Assembly (NCBI GenBank): GCA_041781135.1
Contig: JBHAZV010000021.1
Location: 1 to 10,596, forward strand
DNA length: 10,596 nt
Direction of reading: 5' to 3'
Source of the DNA: JAUMXJ01 sp041781135
Lineage (GTDB): Bacteria > Bacillota > Clostridia > Peptostreptococcales > Acidaminobacteraceae
Part shown: in pieces, positions 1-6,375 of the stretch
Layout: each line of letters opens with the position of its first letter
How positions within the stretch are numbered: position 1 is the stretch's first letter
Notes under the pieces: generated by a model
Databases searched by the model: none
What the model saw: only the letters and a program-made list of their open reading frames with translations
Told to the model about the DNA's origin: nothing
Translations under genes and position numbers: made by a program

Positions 1-275
1 CAAGCTCATTTACTATATACAAATAAGGTTATAAAAATATAGTAAATGAGCGAATGTGTGTTTATCAGATGTATACGCAAAAACTTACGCATAGGCAAAT
101 ACGGCTAATAAGCAAGCTCATTTACTATATACAAATAAAGTTATAAAAATATAGTAAATGAGCGAATGTGTGTTTATCAGATGTATACGCAAAAACTTGC
201 GCATAGGCAAATACGGCTAATAAGCAAACTCATTTACTATATACAAATAAGGTTATAAAAATATAGTAAATGAGC
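1..275. repeat. Tandem 112-bp repeat array with an internal inverted repeat, about 2.5 copies
   Basis: Units begin at 1, 113 and 225, an exact 112-bp period; the third is cut off after its palindrome at 275. Copies 1 and 2 differ at only two sites (27/139 G to A, 87/199 A to G), and copy 3 differs at 228. Each unit has a 15-bp inverted repeat starting GCTCATTTACTATAT, with an 18-nt AT-rich loop: arms 4-18/37-51, 116-130/149-163 and 229-242/261-274 (the last loses its outer G-C pair). The stem is AT-rich with no following T-run, so it is not a normal intrinsic terminator. There is no coding frame of note. The window starts at a unit boundary, so the array may continue to the left. Its function is unknown. 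The near identity of the copies implies recent duplication or active homogenisation. Confidence 0.93.
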
Positions 276-340
276 AAACATAATGTCTACGAGGCATATT
301 AGCGAACATTTACGCACCGGCAAATGGAACTAAACATCCA
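276..340. repeat. Decayed partial copy of the 112-bp repeat spacer
   Basis: After the third palindrome the sequence only loosely resembles the spacer part of the unit (52-112). For example, TTTACGCACCGGCAAATGG at 309-327 matches CTTACGCATAGGCAAATACGG near 84-104 with a 1-nt offset. The segment looks like an old, degraded copy bordering the operon promoter. The resemblance was judged by eye and is moderate. Confidence 0.5.
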
Positions 341-345
341 AAATG

Positions 346-374
346 TTTTCAAATATATTTTTTTGTGGTATAAT
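346..374 (+). promoter_or_regulatory. Probable sigma-A promoter of the operon
   Basis: A perfect -10 TATAAT lies at 369-374, with an extended -10 TG at 366-367. A TTTTCA -35-like hexamer at 346-351 is separated from it by 17 bp. Transcription should begin near 381, giving a leader of about 40 nt before the ATG at 423. The promoter lies inside the longer open frame that starts at 324, which argues against that upstream start. No convincing WalR box was found next to it. Confidence 0.72.
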
Positions 375-422
375 ACCCCCGTCAGCTATCTGCTGAAAAG
401 AAAGGAGCGTTGGAACTGGAGT

Positions 423-1769
423 ATGAAGGCTTATTATAGAAAAAATCAAAAGAGAAAGGCATTTTCGATTTCGGCTTTTGCGGAACTGCACAGGTTCAAA
501 ATCGTGCTTGGCTCTCTCTTTCTTGTGTTTGCGATAGTGTTTGCTGCATATCTTTCTACTCGCGGCGCGAAAGCCGCTTCGTCCGGAAATGTTGCCACAG
601 TAAAAGTTGCAATACCGGAGAGCAAGCTTGCGGCGGATTATATCGCAAAGTCGGCCGCACTCAGAGAAACCATCAAAGAAGCGTACGCAAAGTACGGAAT
701 CGACAGTAATATTAGCTGTACTGCGGTGGAATATGCGGAGCTTGTCATCGATGGTCAAAAGGTTGCAAATTTCCCGAGTGAGCGCGAAGCCAACAAGCTG
801 CTCGATTACTACAGGCTCAGATATGTCGATGAAAGCTCGGAGGTTCTCGATATAAAATTCGCTCAGAATGTCGTCGTCAGAAAGGTAAGGACGAGCATCG
901 CCAAATTCAGCGGTTTTGAAAGCGAAGAAAAAATCAAAGAGCATATCGAAGTCGGAACGAGCGAGCTCAGGCAGCATGAGGTGCAGTACGGGGAAAATTA
1001 CTGGGTAATCGCTCAGAACTACGGAATAACTATCGAAGACTTGGAAGCTGCCAATCCTAATGTGGATCCGGAATATCTTACGATAGGGCAGATGATAAGC
1101 TTGGTTGCTCCAAGGTCGCTTCTTACAGTTATTACAGAGGAAAAGGTCGCTTACTCCGAGGAAGTTGAATATGAGACTGTCTACGAGGATTCGGATTCTC
1201 TTTACAAGGGCGAATCAAGAGTAAAAAGCAGCGGTGAATACGGCGAAGTCGCTGTAGAGGCAAAGCTGATAAAAGAAAACGGCAGGGTCATAAGCAAAGC
1301 GGTGCTTTCCGAGAAAGTGCTCTCGGAGCCTGTCAGCAAAGTGGTATACGTAGGTACGATGGATCCGCCTCCGAGGATGGGCACAGGCGTATTGGGCTAT
1401 CCTCTTTCGGTTTACGGAATTGTCACATCAGAATTTGGAGATACATGGGGCAGGGGCGGCTATCCTCACAGGGGTATAGACGTGCAGGCGTACGAGGGCA
1501 CTCCGGTGCTTGCGTCCGATGGCGGCGTAGTCGTGACGGCAACTTGGAGCTACAGCTACGGTTATTATGTGGTGATAGACCACGGCGGAAATATCGACAC
1601 GCTTTACGCGCATTGCAGCAGTCTTGCCGTAAGTCCGGGAGACCAGGTGTTCAAAGGGCAGACAATCGCATACAGCGGCTCTACGGGCGTCTCTACAGGG
1701 GGGCATCTGCATTTTGAAGTAAGGCTCAATGGCACACTTCAGAATCCGAGGTGGTATCTCGATTTTTAG
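423..1769 (+). CDS. Membrane-anchored LysM-G5-M23 peptidoglycan endopeptidase
   Basis: Predicted peptidoglycan hydrolase of family M23 (LytM/MepM-like), a zinc endopeptidase that cuts cell-wall cross-bridge or stem peptides outside the membrane. The protein is 448 aa. A basic N-terminus precedes one membrane segment (about 26-44). An N-terminal alpha/beta region (60-180) of the type seen in clostridial M23 proteins follows, then LysM (about 185-230), G5 (about 232-311) and M23 (about 335-445). The active site is intact: H349 and D353 in HRGID, H397 in LYAH, and H428/H430 in HLHFE. The frame is open from ATG 324, but the promoter at 346-374 lies inside that extension, so ATG 423 is preferred. 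Its best ribosome site, AAAGGAG (401-407), is unusually far upstream (15 nt). It sits 29 nt before walR, apparently in the same transcript, and cell-wall hydrolases are the classic WalR targets. Cleavage specificity cannot be read from the sequence. Confidence 0.93.
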   Translation: MKAYYRKNQKRKAFSISAFAELHRFKIVLGSLFLVFAIVFAAYLSTRGAKAASSGNVATVKVAIPESKLAADYIAKSAALRETIKEAYAKYGIDSNISCTAVEYAELVIDGQKVANFPSEREANKLLDYYRLRYVDESSEVLDIKFAQNVVVRKVRTSIAKFSGFESEEKIKEHIEVGTSELRQHEVQYGENYWVIAQNYGITIEDLEAANPNVDPEYLTIGQMISLVAPRSLLTVITEEKVAYSEEVEYETVYEDSDSLYKGESRVKSSGEYGEVAVEAKLIKENGRVISKAVLSEKVLSEPVSKVVYVGTMDPPPRMGTGVLGYPLSVYGIVTSEFGDTWGRGGYPHRGIDVQAYEGTPVLASDGGVVVTATWSYSYGYYVVIDHGGNIDTLYAHCSSLAVSPGDQVFKGQTIAYSGSTGVSTGGHLHFEVRLNGTLQNPRWYLDF

Positions 1770-1798
1770 ACAGCACCCAATGTTTGCGCAGGAGGGTT

Positions 1799-2488
1799 AT
1801 GAATAAGAAAATATTGGTCGTAGATGACGAAAGCAGTATTTCAGATATTATCAAGTTTAATTTGGAAAAAGAGGGCTACATAGTAGAAACCGCAGCTGAT
1901 GGCGAGGAGGCGCTCCGCAAAACGGCAGGTTTCCATCCGGATCTGGTGATTCTTGATGTTATGCTTCCGGTTTTGGATGGGTTTCAGGTGTGCAGGAAGC
2001 TCAGGCAGGACTATGTGATGCCGATAATTATGCTGACCGCAAAGGAAGACGAGGTCGACAAGGTTCTTGGTTTGGAGCTCGGAGCGGATGACTATATCAC
2101 AAAACCGTTCGGCATGAAGGAGCTTACGGCGCGCGTCAAAGCCAACCTCAGGCGGGTGACGATCACAGAGAGCGACGGCTCCAACCAGATGATATATTCG
2201 GACAACTTGGTTATAGATTCTCTCAGGTATGAGGTTCGAAAGAACGATCAGCTCATTGAACTCACTTTCAGGGAGTTTGAGATGGTTAAATATCTCGCCT
2301 CCAAGGCAAATCAGATGGTTACGCGGGAACAGCTTTTGCGCGATGTATGGGGATATGAGTACATCGGCGACGAACGCACCGTGGATGTCACAATCAGGCG
2401 CGTCAGGGAAAAGCTTGAGGATAATCCATCCGAGCCGAGGTTTATTAAAACTAAGAGGGGAGTTGGCTACTACTTCCAAAAATACTGA
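1799..2488 (+). CDS. walR: WalR (YycF) OmpR-family response regulator
   Basis: Cytoplasmic transcription factor of the WalRK system, which controls cell-wall metabolism and is essential in many Bacillota. The protein is 229 aa, a usual length. The receiver domain (about 1-120) has the acidic pair D9/D10, the phospho-acceptor D53 in ILDVMLP, T80 and K102 in TKPF. A winged-helix DNA-binding domain (about 130-228) has the OmpR/PhoB signatures LTFREFEMVKYLA, VWGYEY, RTVDVTIRRVREKLED and RGVGYYF. By memory it closely resembles Bacillus WalR, for example in DNPSEPRFIKTKRGVGYYF. The frame is open from 1751, but ATG 1799 follows AGGAGG at 1790-1795 and gives the expected N-terminus MNKKILVVDDE. It lies between the M23 gene and walK in the standard walR-walK order. 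Other OmpR-type regulators such as PhoP are close relatives, but gene context settles the assignment. Confidence 0.96.
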   Translation: MNKKILVVDDESSISDIIKFNLEKEGYIVETAADGEEALRKTAGFHPDLVILDVMLPVLDGFQVCRKLRQDYVMPIIMLTAKEDEVDKVLGLELGADDYITKPFGMKELTARVKANLRRVTITESDGSNQMIYSDNLVIDSLRYEVRKNDQLIELTFREFEMVKYLASKANQMVTREQLLRDVWGYEYIGDERTVDVTIRRVREKLEDNPSEPRFIKTKRGVGYYFQKY

Positions 2489-2491
2489 TAC

Positions 2492-2513
2492 ATACAAAAA
2501 TTTATACAAAAAT
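2492..2513 (+). repeat. 10-bp direct repeat in the walR-walK gap
   Basis: ATACAAAAAT occurs at 2492-2501 and again at 2504-2513, 2 nt apart, ending 2 nt before the walK ATG. It occupies the place where a Shine-Dalgarno site would be expected. An A/U-rich, unstructured leader could help initiation or rely on coupling with walR. It may also be chance in an AT-rich spacer. Confidence 0.55.
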
Positions 2514-2515
2514 CG

Positions 2516-4216
2516 ATGGGTATTTTTCGAACGATAAGAATGAGATTTACGCTGATATACTTCATATTGGTGCTCAGCTCGCTGACACTGATTGGAGTAT
2601 TTATTTTGCGTTCATTTGAGGACTACAGTACAAAGAATATACGCAGGACAATGGACGATGTAAACTATGTCGTTTCGAGCGAGCTCATGAAGATCGAAAA
2701 CCCGCTGAACACGCCGGATCTCATCAGGCACCTTGTAAATCAGCAGTTTGAATTTGGCAGCGGAGCGGAGGTATTTGTAATAAATGCCAAGACGCTCGAA
2801 ATAATCGCAACGACTCTCCTTTACGGCGAATTTAAGGATCTGAACGCAGGTTTGCTTGCGCGCGCGCTCGAAGGCGAGACAAGCGAGGCGGATACTATGA
2901 CTGATGAGTTTTCCGTCAAAGATCGCGTCTATACGACAAAGGATGGCAAAATTCTTATATATGTGCGCTACAATCTCGGCGAGCATCTCGAAATGCTGGA
3001 GAACGTGCGTATTATAATAGCGAACGCAATAATGATAGCGCTCCTGACGACTTCGTTTATAAGTATTTTTCTTTCGAAATCAATCACTGATCCTATCAAG
3101 AAGCTCACTAAACAGGTCAAGCTGCTTGCGGACGGCGATTTTAATCAGGTGGTCGATGTAAGCACGGATGACGAGATCGGAGCTTTTTCGACCACATTCA
3201 ATTATCTTGTGTCTGTAATAAATGAGCGCGTGGAGCAGCTGACGGAAGAAAAGGAAAAAATTGAGATCATTACCAAAAACATTGACGAAGGGCTTGTAGC
3301 GCTGACTATGACCGGGGGGATAATACATTCGAATAAAAAGGCGTATGAACTCCTTGGCGAATTTAATGCCGACGAGGTGCTTGCACTGCACAGCGCCGGC
3401 GAGACGATAATCCAGCGAAAGGGCAGGTATTTGCAGCTGAGCTTTGACGAGTTTACGGAGAGGAGCGAGCGGGGGCTTATAGTTGCGGTGCAGGATATTA
3501 CAAAGCAGCAGCAAATAGACGATATGAGAAAGGCGTTTATTGCGGATGTTTCGCATGAGCTTAAGACGCCGCTGACGAGCGTTATATCGTATGCGGAGAC
3601 CATACGCGATTCTGAGGATCTGGACGATGTTTCGCGCAGAAAATTCCTTGGGGTAATAGTCTCGGAGGCGGAGCGAATGACGAGGATTGTAAAGGATCTG
3701 CTGTACCTCAGCTCCATAGATTCTGCGCAGCAGTACCTTCGGTACAGCGAGGTAAATATACGCAAGTCTGTCGAAAAATGTGTGGAAAACCTGCGGCTTC
3801 AGGCGGTTCAGAACGGACAGAAAATCGATATGAGGCGGCTCGACGAAGTTGTGGCGGTGGTGGACCAGGATCAGTTCGAGCAGCTTATCATAAATATTCT
3901 CTCCAATGCGATAAAGTATTCGGGTGACGGCAGCGTAACAGCTGTGGAGCTTGCGGACATGGGCGACGAATTCAGCGTTGTGGTGGCGGACAGCGGCAGA
4001 GGGATATCCGAGGCGGATTTGGAGCATATATTTGACCGCTTTTACCGCGTTGACAAAGCGCGTTCGCGCGCAATGGGCGGAACCGGACTGGGGCTTTCGA
4101 TCGCCAAGGGGATTGTGGAACTGCACGGCGGCAGCATTAAAGCCGAGTCAAAGTTGGGCGTGGGAACGACTATGACTATTGTTATACCCAAGCGCGGGGA
4201 TGTTACCCACAAGTAA
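2516..4216 (+). CDS. walK: WalK (YycG) sensor histidine kinase
   Basis: Membrane sensor kinase that phosphorylates WalR. The protein is 566 aa: TM1 about 11-31, an extracytoplasmic sensor loop of about 130 residues (32-163), TM2 about 164-186, HAMP about 187-239, and a compact PAS-like segment about 245-330. The kinase core follows, with H347 in the H-box SHELKTPLTS, N464 in the N-box, D492/G494 in ADSGRGIS, the F-box FDRFYR (506-511) and the G2 box GGTGLGLSIA (521-530), so it should be active. The start MGIFRTIRMRFTLIY resembles Bacillus WalK and supports ATG 2516, although no Shine-Dalgarno precedes it; Met9 (2540) is an in-frame alternative. Only 27 nt separate it from walR, and that gap contains two direct copies of ATACAAAAAT. 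The PAS region appears shorter than in Bacillus WalK. Confidence 0.95.
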   Translation: MGIFRTIRMRFTLIYFILVLSSLTLIGVFILRSFEDYSTKNIRRTMDDVNYVVSSELMKIENPLNTPDLIRHLVNQQFEFGSGAEVFVINAKTLEIIATTLLYGEFKDLNAGLLARALEGETSEADTMTDEFSVKDRVYTTKDGKILIYVRYNLGEHLEMLENVRIIIANAIMIALLTTSFISIFLSKSITDPIKKLTKQVKLLADGDFNQVVDVSTDDEIGAFSTTFNYLVSVINERVEQLTEEKEKIEIITKNIDEGLVALTMTGGIIHSNKKAYELLGEFNADEVLALHSAGETIIQRKGRYLQLSFDEFTERSERGLIVAVQDITKQQQIDDMRKAFIADVSHELKTPLTSVISYAETIRDSEDLDDVSRRKFLGVIVSEAERMTRIVKDLLYLSSIDSAQQYLRYSEVNIRKSVEKCVENLRLQAVQNGQKIDMRRLDEVVAVVDQDQFEQLIINILSNAIKYSGDGSVTAVELADMGDEFSVVVADSGRGISEADLEHIFDRFYRVDKARSRAMGGTGLGLSIAKGIVELHGGSIKAESKLGVGTTMTIVIPKRGDVTHK

Positions 4217-4222
4217 TTGCGA

Positions 4223-4239
4223 TGTAATCATACTGTAAT
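4223..4239 (+). promoter_or_regulatory. WalR-type binding box TGTAAT-N5-TGTAAT
   Basis: Two identical hexamers TGTAAT at 4223-4228 and 4234-4239 are separated by 5 bp (CATAC), an 11-bp period. This matches the published WalR consensus TGTWAH-N5-TGTWAH exactly. It starts 6 nt after the walK stop codon. Exactly 10 bp separate it from a TATAAT (4250-4255), with no good -35 hexamer; OmpR/PhoB-family activators often place their direct repeat this way in lieu of a -35. The encoded regulator of this very operon is the obvious candidate ligand. Activation versus repression is inferred only from position. Confidence 0.75.
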
Positions 4240-4249
4240 TGCGCATCTG

Positions 4250-4255
4250 TATAAT
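4250..4255 (+). promoter_or_regulatory. -10 element of a probable internal promoter
   Basis: A perfect TATAAT lies in the 54-nt gap between walK and the next gene. The expected -35 window (about 4227-4232) is poor and is covered by the WalR-type box, which suggests an activator-dependent promoter. Transcription would start near 4262, directly at the GGAGG ribosome site, leaving a very short leader of about 9 nt. It would drive the exported-protein gene plus yycH, yycI and yycJ. Confidence 0.6.
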
Positions 4256-4270
4256 TACATTGGAGGAATT

Positions 4271-5008
4271 ATGAGCAGGCGTATAGCGGTTGTGCTGGTC
4301 GTCCTCGCGCTTATGGCGTTTTTTGGGGTTATCAGTGCGGCTGAAACAATAACAGAGGAGGATGTATTTGTTTCGGATCCCGTCGGAAGGTATGTTTTGA
4401 AGGGGTCGGAGTCCTATCTTTCTGTCAATATCAGGAATTTTTTGCCTGAGTCAAAGCTCAGGCTTGTAATATCACAGAAATTTAGCACTGTAGTCAATGA
4501 AACTGCATTGCAAAACGAGCTTCCGGTAAATCAGCTAAAGCTTGTCGCACCGAAGGTTACTGCTTCGGATAAAAGAATCGTCTATCAGTCTTCTGTGGAG
4601 CAGAGCCCGGAGGATATCTCAAAAGATGTTTATGAGACAGTAGATAAGTATTTTGAGTTGAGGCAGCTGCTGCAGGAAATCGAAAAATCCGCCGAAAAAT
4701 CCGCGGAAAAGACCGTCATACGCAAAGAGGACTTTACAAAACTTATGTCGGAGTTCCTTTACTGGCAGTCAAAGTATATGCTGCTTTTCGAAAAGAAGGT
4801 TTTTGCCGACACAATAGCGAATCCAAGCTACTATGTTTCTCTTGCGTCTTTTGAAAGCGGGGAGTATGTCGCAAGATTTTTGGACGATTCGGGCAAGCTG
4901 GTTAAAGAAGTATATATAGATGTCGTGAACGAGCTTCCGCAGCCTGTGACAAATGTCGAGCTCATTAAAAATTCCGCGACAGGAGTGACAGCAGGAGATA
5001 AAAAATAG
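4271..5008 (+). CDS. Exported protein of unknown function between walK and yycH
   Basis: A 245-aa protein I do not recognise. The frame is open from a TTG at 4217, but ATG 4271 follows GGAGG at 4262-4266 and begins a clear signal sequence: MSRR, a hydrophobic core about 5-22, then ISAAET with a plausible signal-peptidase I site near A23/A24. No lipobox, LPXTG or second membrane segment is seen, so the mature protein is probably secreted or loosely envelope-associated. The mature part has a beta-rich stretch (about 30-110), a charged helical, probably coiled-coil segment (about 115-178, with EKSAEKSAEK at 138-147), and a second beta-rich stretch (about 186-220; SYYVSLASFESGEYVARFL) resembling an Ig-like or adhesion fold. 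It is the first gene after the internal WalR-box promoter and lies where yycH normally follows walK directly. A role as an envelope partner of WalK/YycH is a guess from context. Confidence 0.85.
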   Translation: MSRRIAVVLVVLALMAFFGVISAAETITEEDVFVSDPVGRYVLKGSESYLSVNIRNFLPESKLRLVISQKFSTVVNETALQNELPVNQLKLVAPKVTASDKRIVYQSSVEQSPEDISKDVYETVDKYFELRQLLQEIEKSAEKSAEKTVIRKEDFTKLMSEFLYWQSKYMLLFEKKVFADTIANPSYYVSLASFESGEYVARFLDDSGKLVKEVYIDVVNELPQPVTNVELIKNSATGVTAGDKK

Positions 5009-5028
5009 ATAAAACCATAAAATAGACA

Positions 5029-6375
5029 ATGAAAGAAAGTCTTAAAAGCGTACTTCTGATAATACTTTTGATAATGGCTGTTGTGCTTACCTACCTAAAC
5101 ACATTGCAGCCTTTTTTTGTTGAACCGAGCTGGAATGCGGAGCCAAGCAGCGTTTCGCTCAGCGGGGTCGTGCGCCCCTCGGCGATATTTTTTTCGTATG
5201 GCGGCGGCGCTTATACCAGAATTTATGATAAAAAAATCAGCGCGGCTGTGTGGGAGGCGCTTGCGCAAGATTTGCCCGTGTATTTTGACGGCGCAGAAAC
5301 TGTCGAGCAGATTACCCGCAGCGAATATGCAGATGCGTTTGCAAAGCATTCCGTGCTGCTGTTTCTGCCCGGTCTTGACAGGAGTCTGCTCGCCTCCGAC
5401 GGCAAGCTTGGAAGCTATCCCTTTTATGAAGAGATATTGCTGACAGACGATGGAGTTTTTGCAAAATCCTCCGGTGAATATTTCCGGATCCTTGCAGAAA
5501 ACTACAGGGGGATAGGTGCCGCTGCCGCGGCGGCGGCGCAGACAGAAGGAGAGAGCTACAGACGGGTTGCGGACAGGTTTTCGCTCGAAAAAGTGCTCGG
5601 TATTCCGTCCGATGCGATAAATTACTATCCTGTGCCGTATACAAACGCCGCTTCTGTCACAAAATCCAGCGTCAAACCAGAAATAAACACTTTGGACCAA
5701 AATGCGGTAAATGAGATCGCCAAAAACATCTTTGGCGACAGGCTTGACTTTTCGCAGACATATGAAGACGCTTCAAACTCTGTGGTTATAATGTATGACA
5801 GAGGCAGGCGATCTATAACTTTTTCGGAAAACGGGGAACTGATATTCAAAAACCGTCCGGAAAACAACGAACGCGGGAGCTTCGAAACAGCTCTCGGTGC
5901 TGCGCTAAGAGTGATATCGGTTTCGGGTGGAGTGCCGGACGGTCTGTACTTGCAGAGCTGCACGGTCGGAGAAAACGGCGAATTTAATTTCGAGTTTGGA
6001 TACAGCCTCGGCGGTTACAAGGTCTGCAGCGGAGGCGGCGAGCATATAGGAGTGCGCGCAGTGGTTATCGGCGGCGAGGTAGAGGAATTGAGACGATATA
6101 TTCTGGTGCCGGAGATGGTATACCCGCCTGAGTCGCTTCAATATTTTCCGGTCGATCAATGTATAAGCGGGAATATCGAGCAATTCGATGGTTTTGCCGA
6201 TTATCCGCAGGGTCAGAGATTTTTTCGCATATGCGCGGCTTTAGAGGCGACAAATATGATATTCTATAGCAGCGGTTACACAATTACTCCGGCGTGGGAA
6301 ATCATCGTCGGAGGGGAGGCGTATCTTTTTGATGCCTTTAGTGGTGAGCCAATAATAGGAGAGCGCGGAAAATGA
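5029..6375 (+). CDS. yycH: YycH-like regulator of WalK
   Basis: Probable YycH (WalH), a membrane-anchored extracytoplasmic protein that, with YycI, contacts WalK; it restrains the kinase in Bacillus subtilis and supports activation in Staphylococcus aureus. The protein is 448 aa, a typical length. One N-terminal membrane segment (about 7-23, in LKSVLLIILLIMAVVLTY, a YycH-like start) is followed by a large external domain. Near the C-terminus, PAWEIIVGGEAYLFDAFSGE (421-440) resembles the ending of YycH/YycI-type domains. The assignment rests mainly on position (after walK, overlapping yycI by 4 nt at ATGA) and on the N-terminus, because this family diverges quickly. ATG 5029 lies 20 nt after the previous stop with no evident Shine-Dalgarno. 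A run of seven alanines (164-170) encoded by GC-rich codons is a local oddity. Two Cys-containing segments (311, 333) are not obviously functional. Confidence 0.8.
   Translation: MKESLKSVLLIILLIMAVVLTYLNTLQPFFVEPSWNAEPSSVSLSGVVRPSAIFFSYGGGAYTRIYDKKISAAVWEALAQDLPVYFDGAETVEQITRSEYADAFAKHSVLLFLPGLDRSLLASDGKLGSYPFYEEILLTDDGVFAKSSGEYFRILAENYRGIGAAAAAAAQTEGESYRRVADRFSLEKVLGIPSDAINYYPVPYTNAASVTKSSVKPEINTLDQNAVNEIAKNIFGDRLDFSQTYEDASNSVVIMYDRGRRSITFSENGELIFKNRPENNERGSFETALGAALRVISVSGGVPDGLYLQSCTVGENGEFNFEFGYSLGGYKVCSGGGEHIGVRAVVIGGEVEELRRYILVPEMVYPPESLQYFPVDQCISGNIEQFDGFADYPQGQRFFRICAALEATNMIFYSSGYTITPAWEIIVGGEAYLFDAFSGEPIIGERGK

Noticed and set aside
1..51. Intrinsic terminators from the palindromes
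   Set aside because: The stems are AT-rich, have long loops and lack a following T-run.
1..275. CRISPR array
   Set aside because: The period is 112 bp and the whole unit is repeated, not a short repeat with unique spacers. No cas gene is nearby.
330..977. Minus-strand open frame of 215 codons over the M23 gene start
   Set aside because: It overlaps the promoter and the N-terminal coding part of a well-supported gene and shows no domain features.
3080..4126. Minus-strand open frame of 348 codons opposite walK
   Set aside because: It lies wholly inside the conserved kinase core on the other strand, has no ribosome site or family motif, and is explained by codon bias.
5518..5538. Alanine-codon run in yycH as a phase-variable repeat
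   Set aside because: The codons are mixed (GCC, GCT, GCG) and the tract is short, so slippage is unlikely to be strong.
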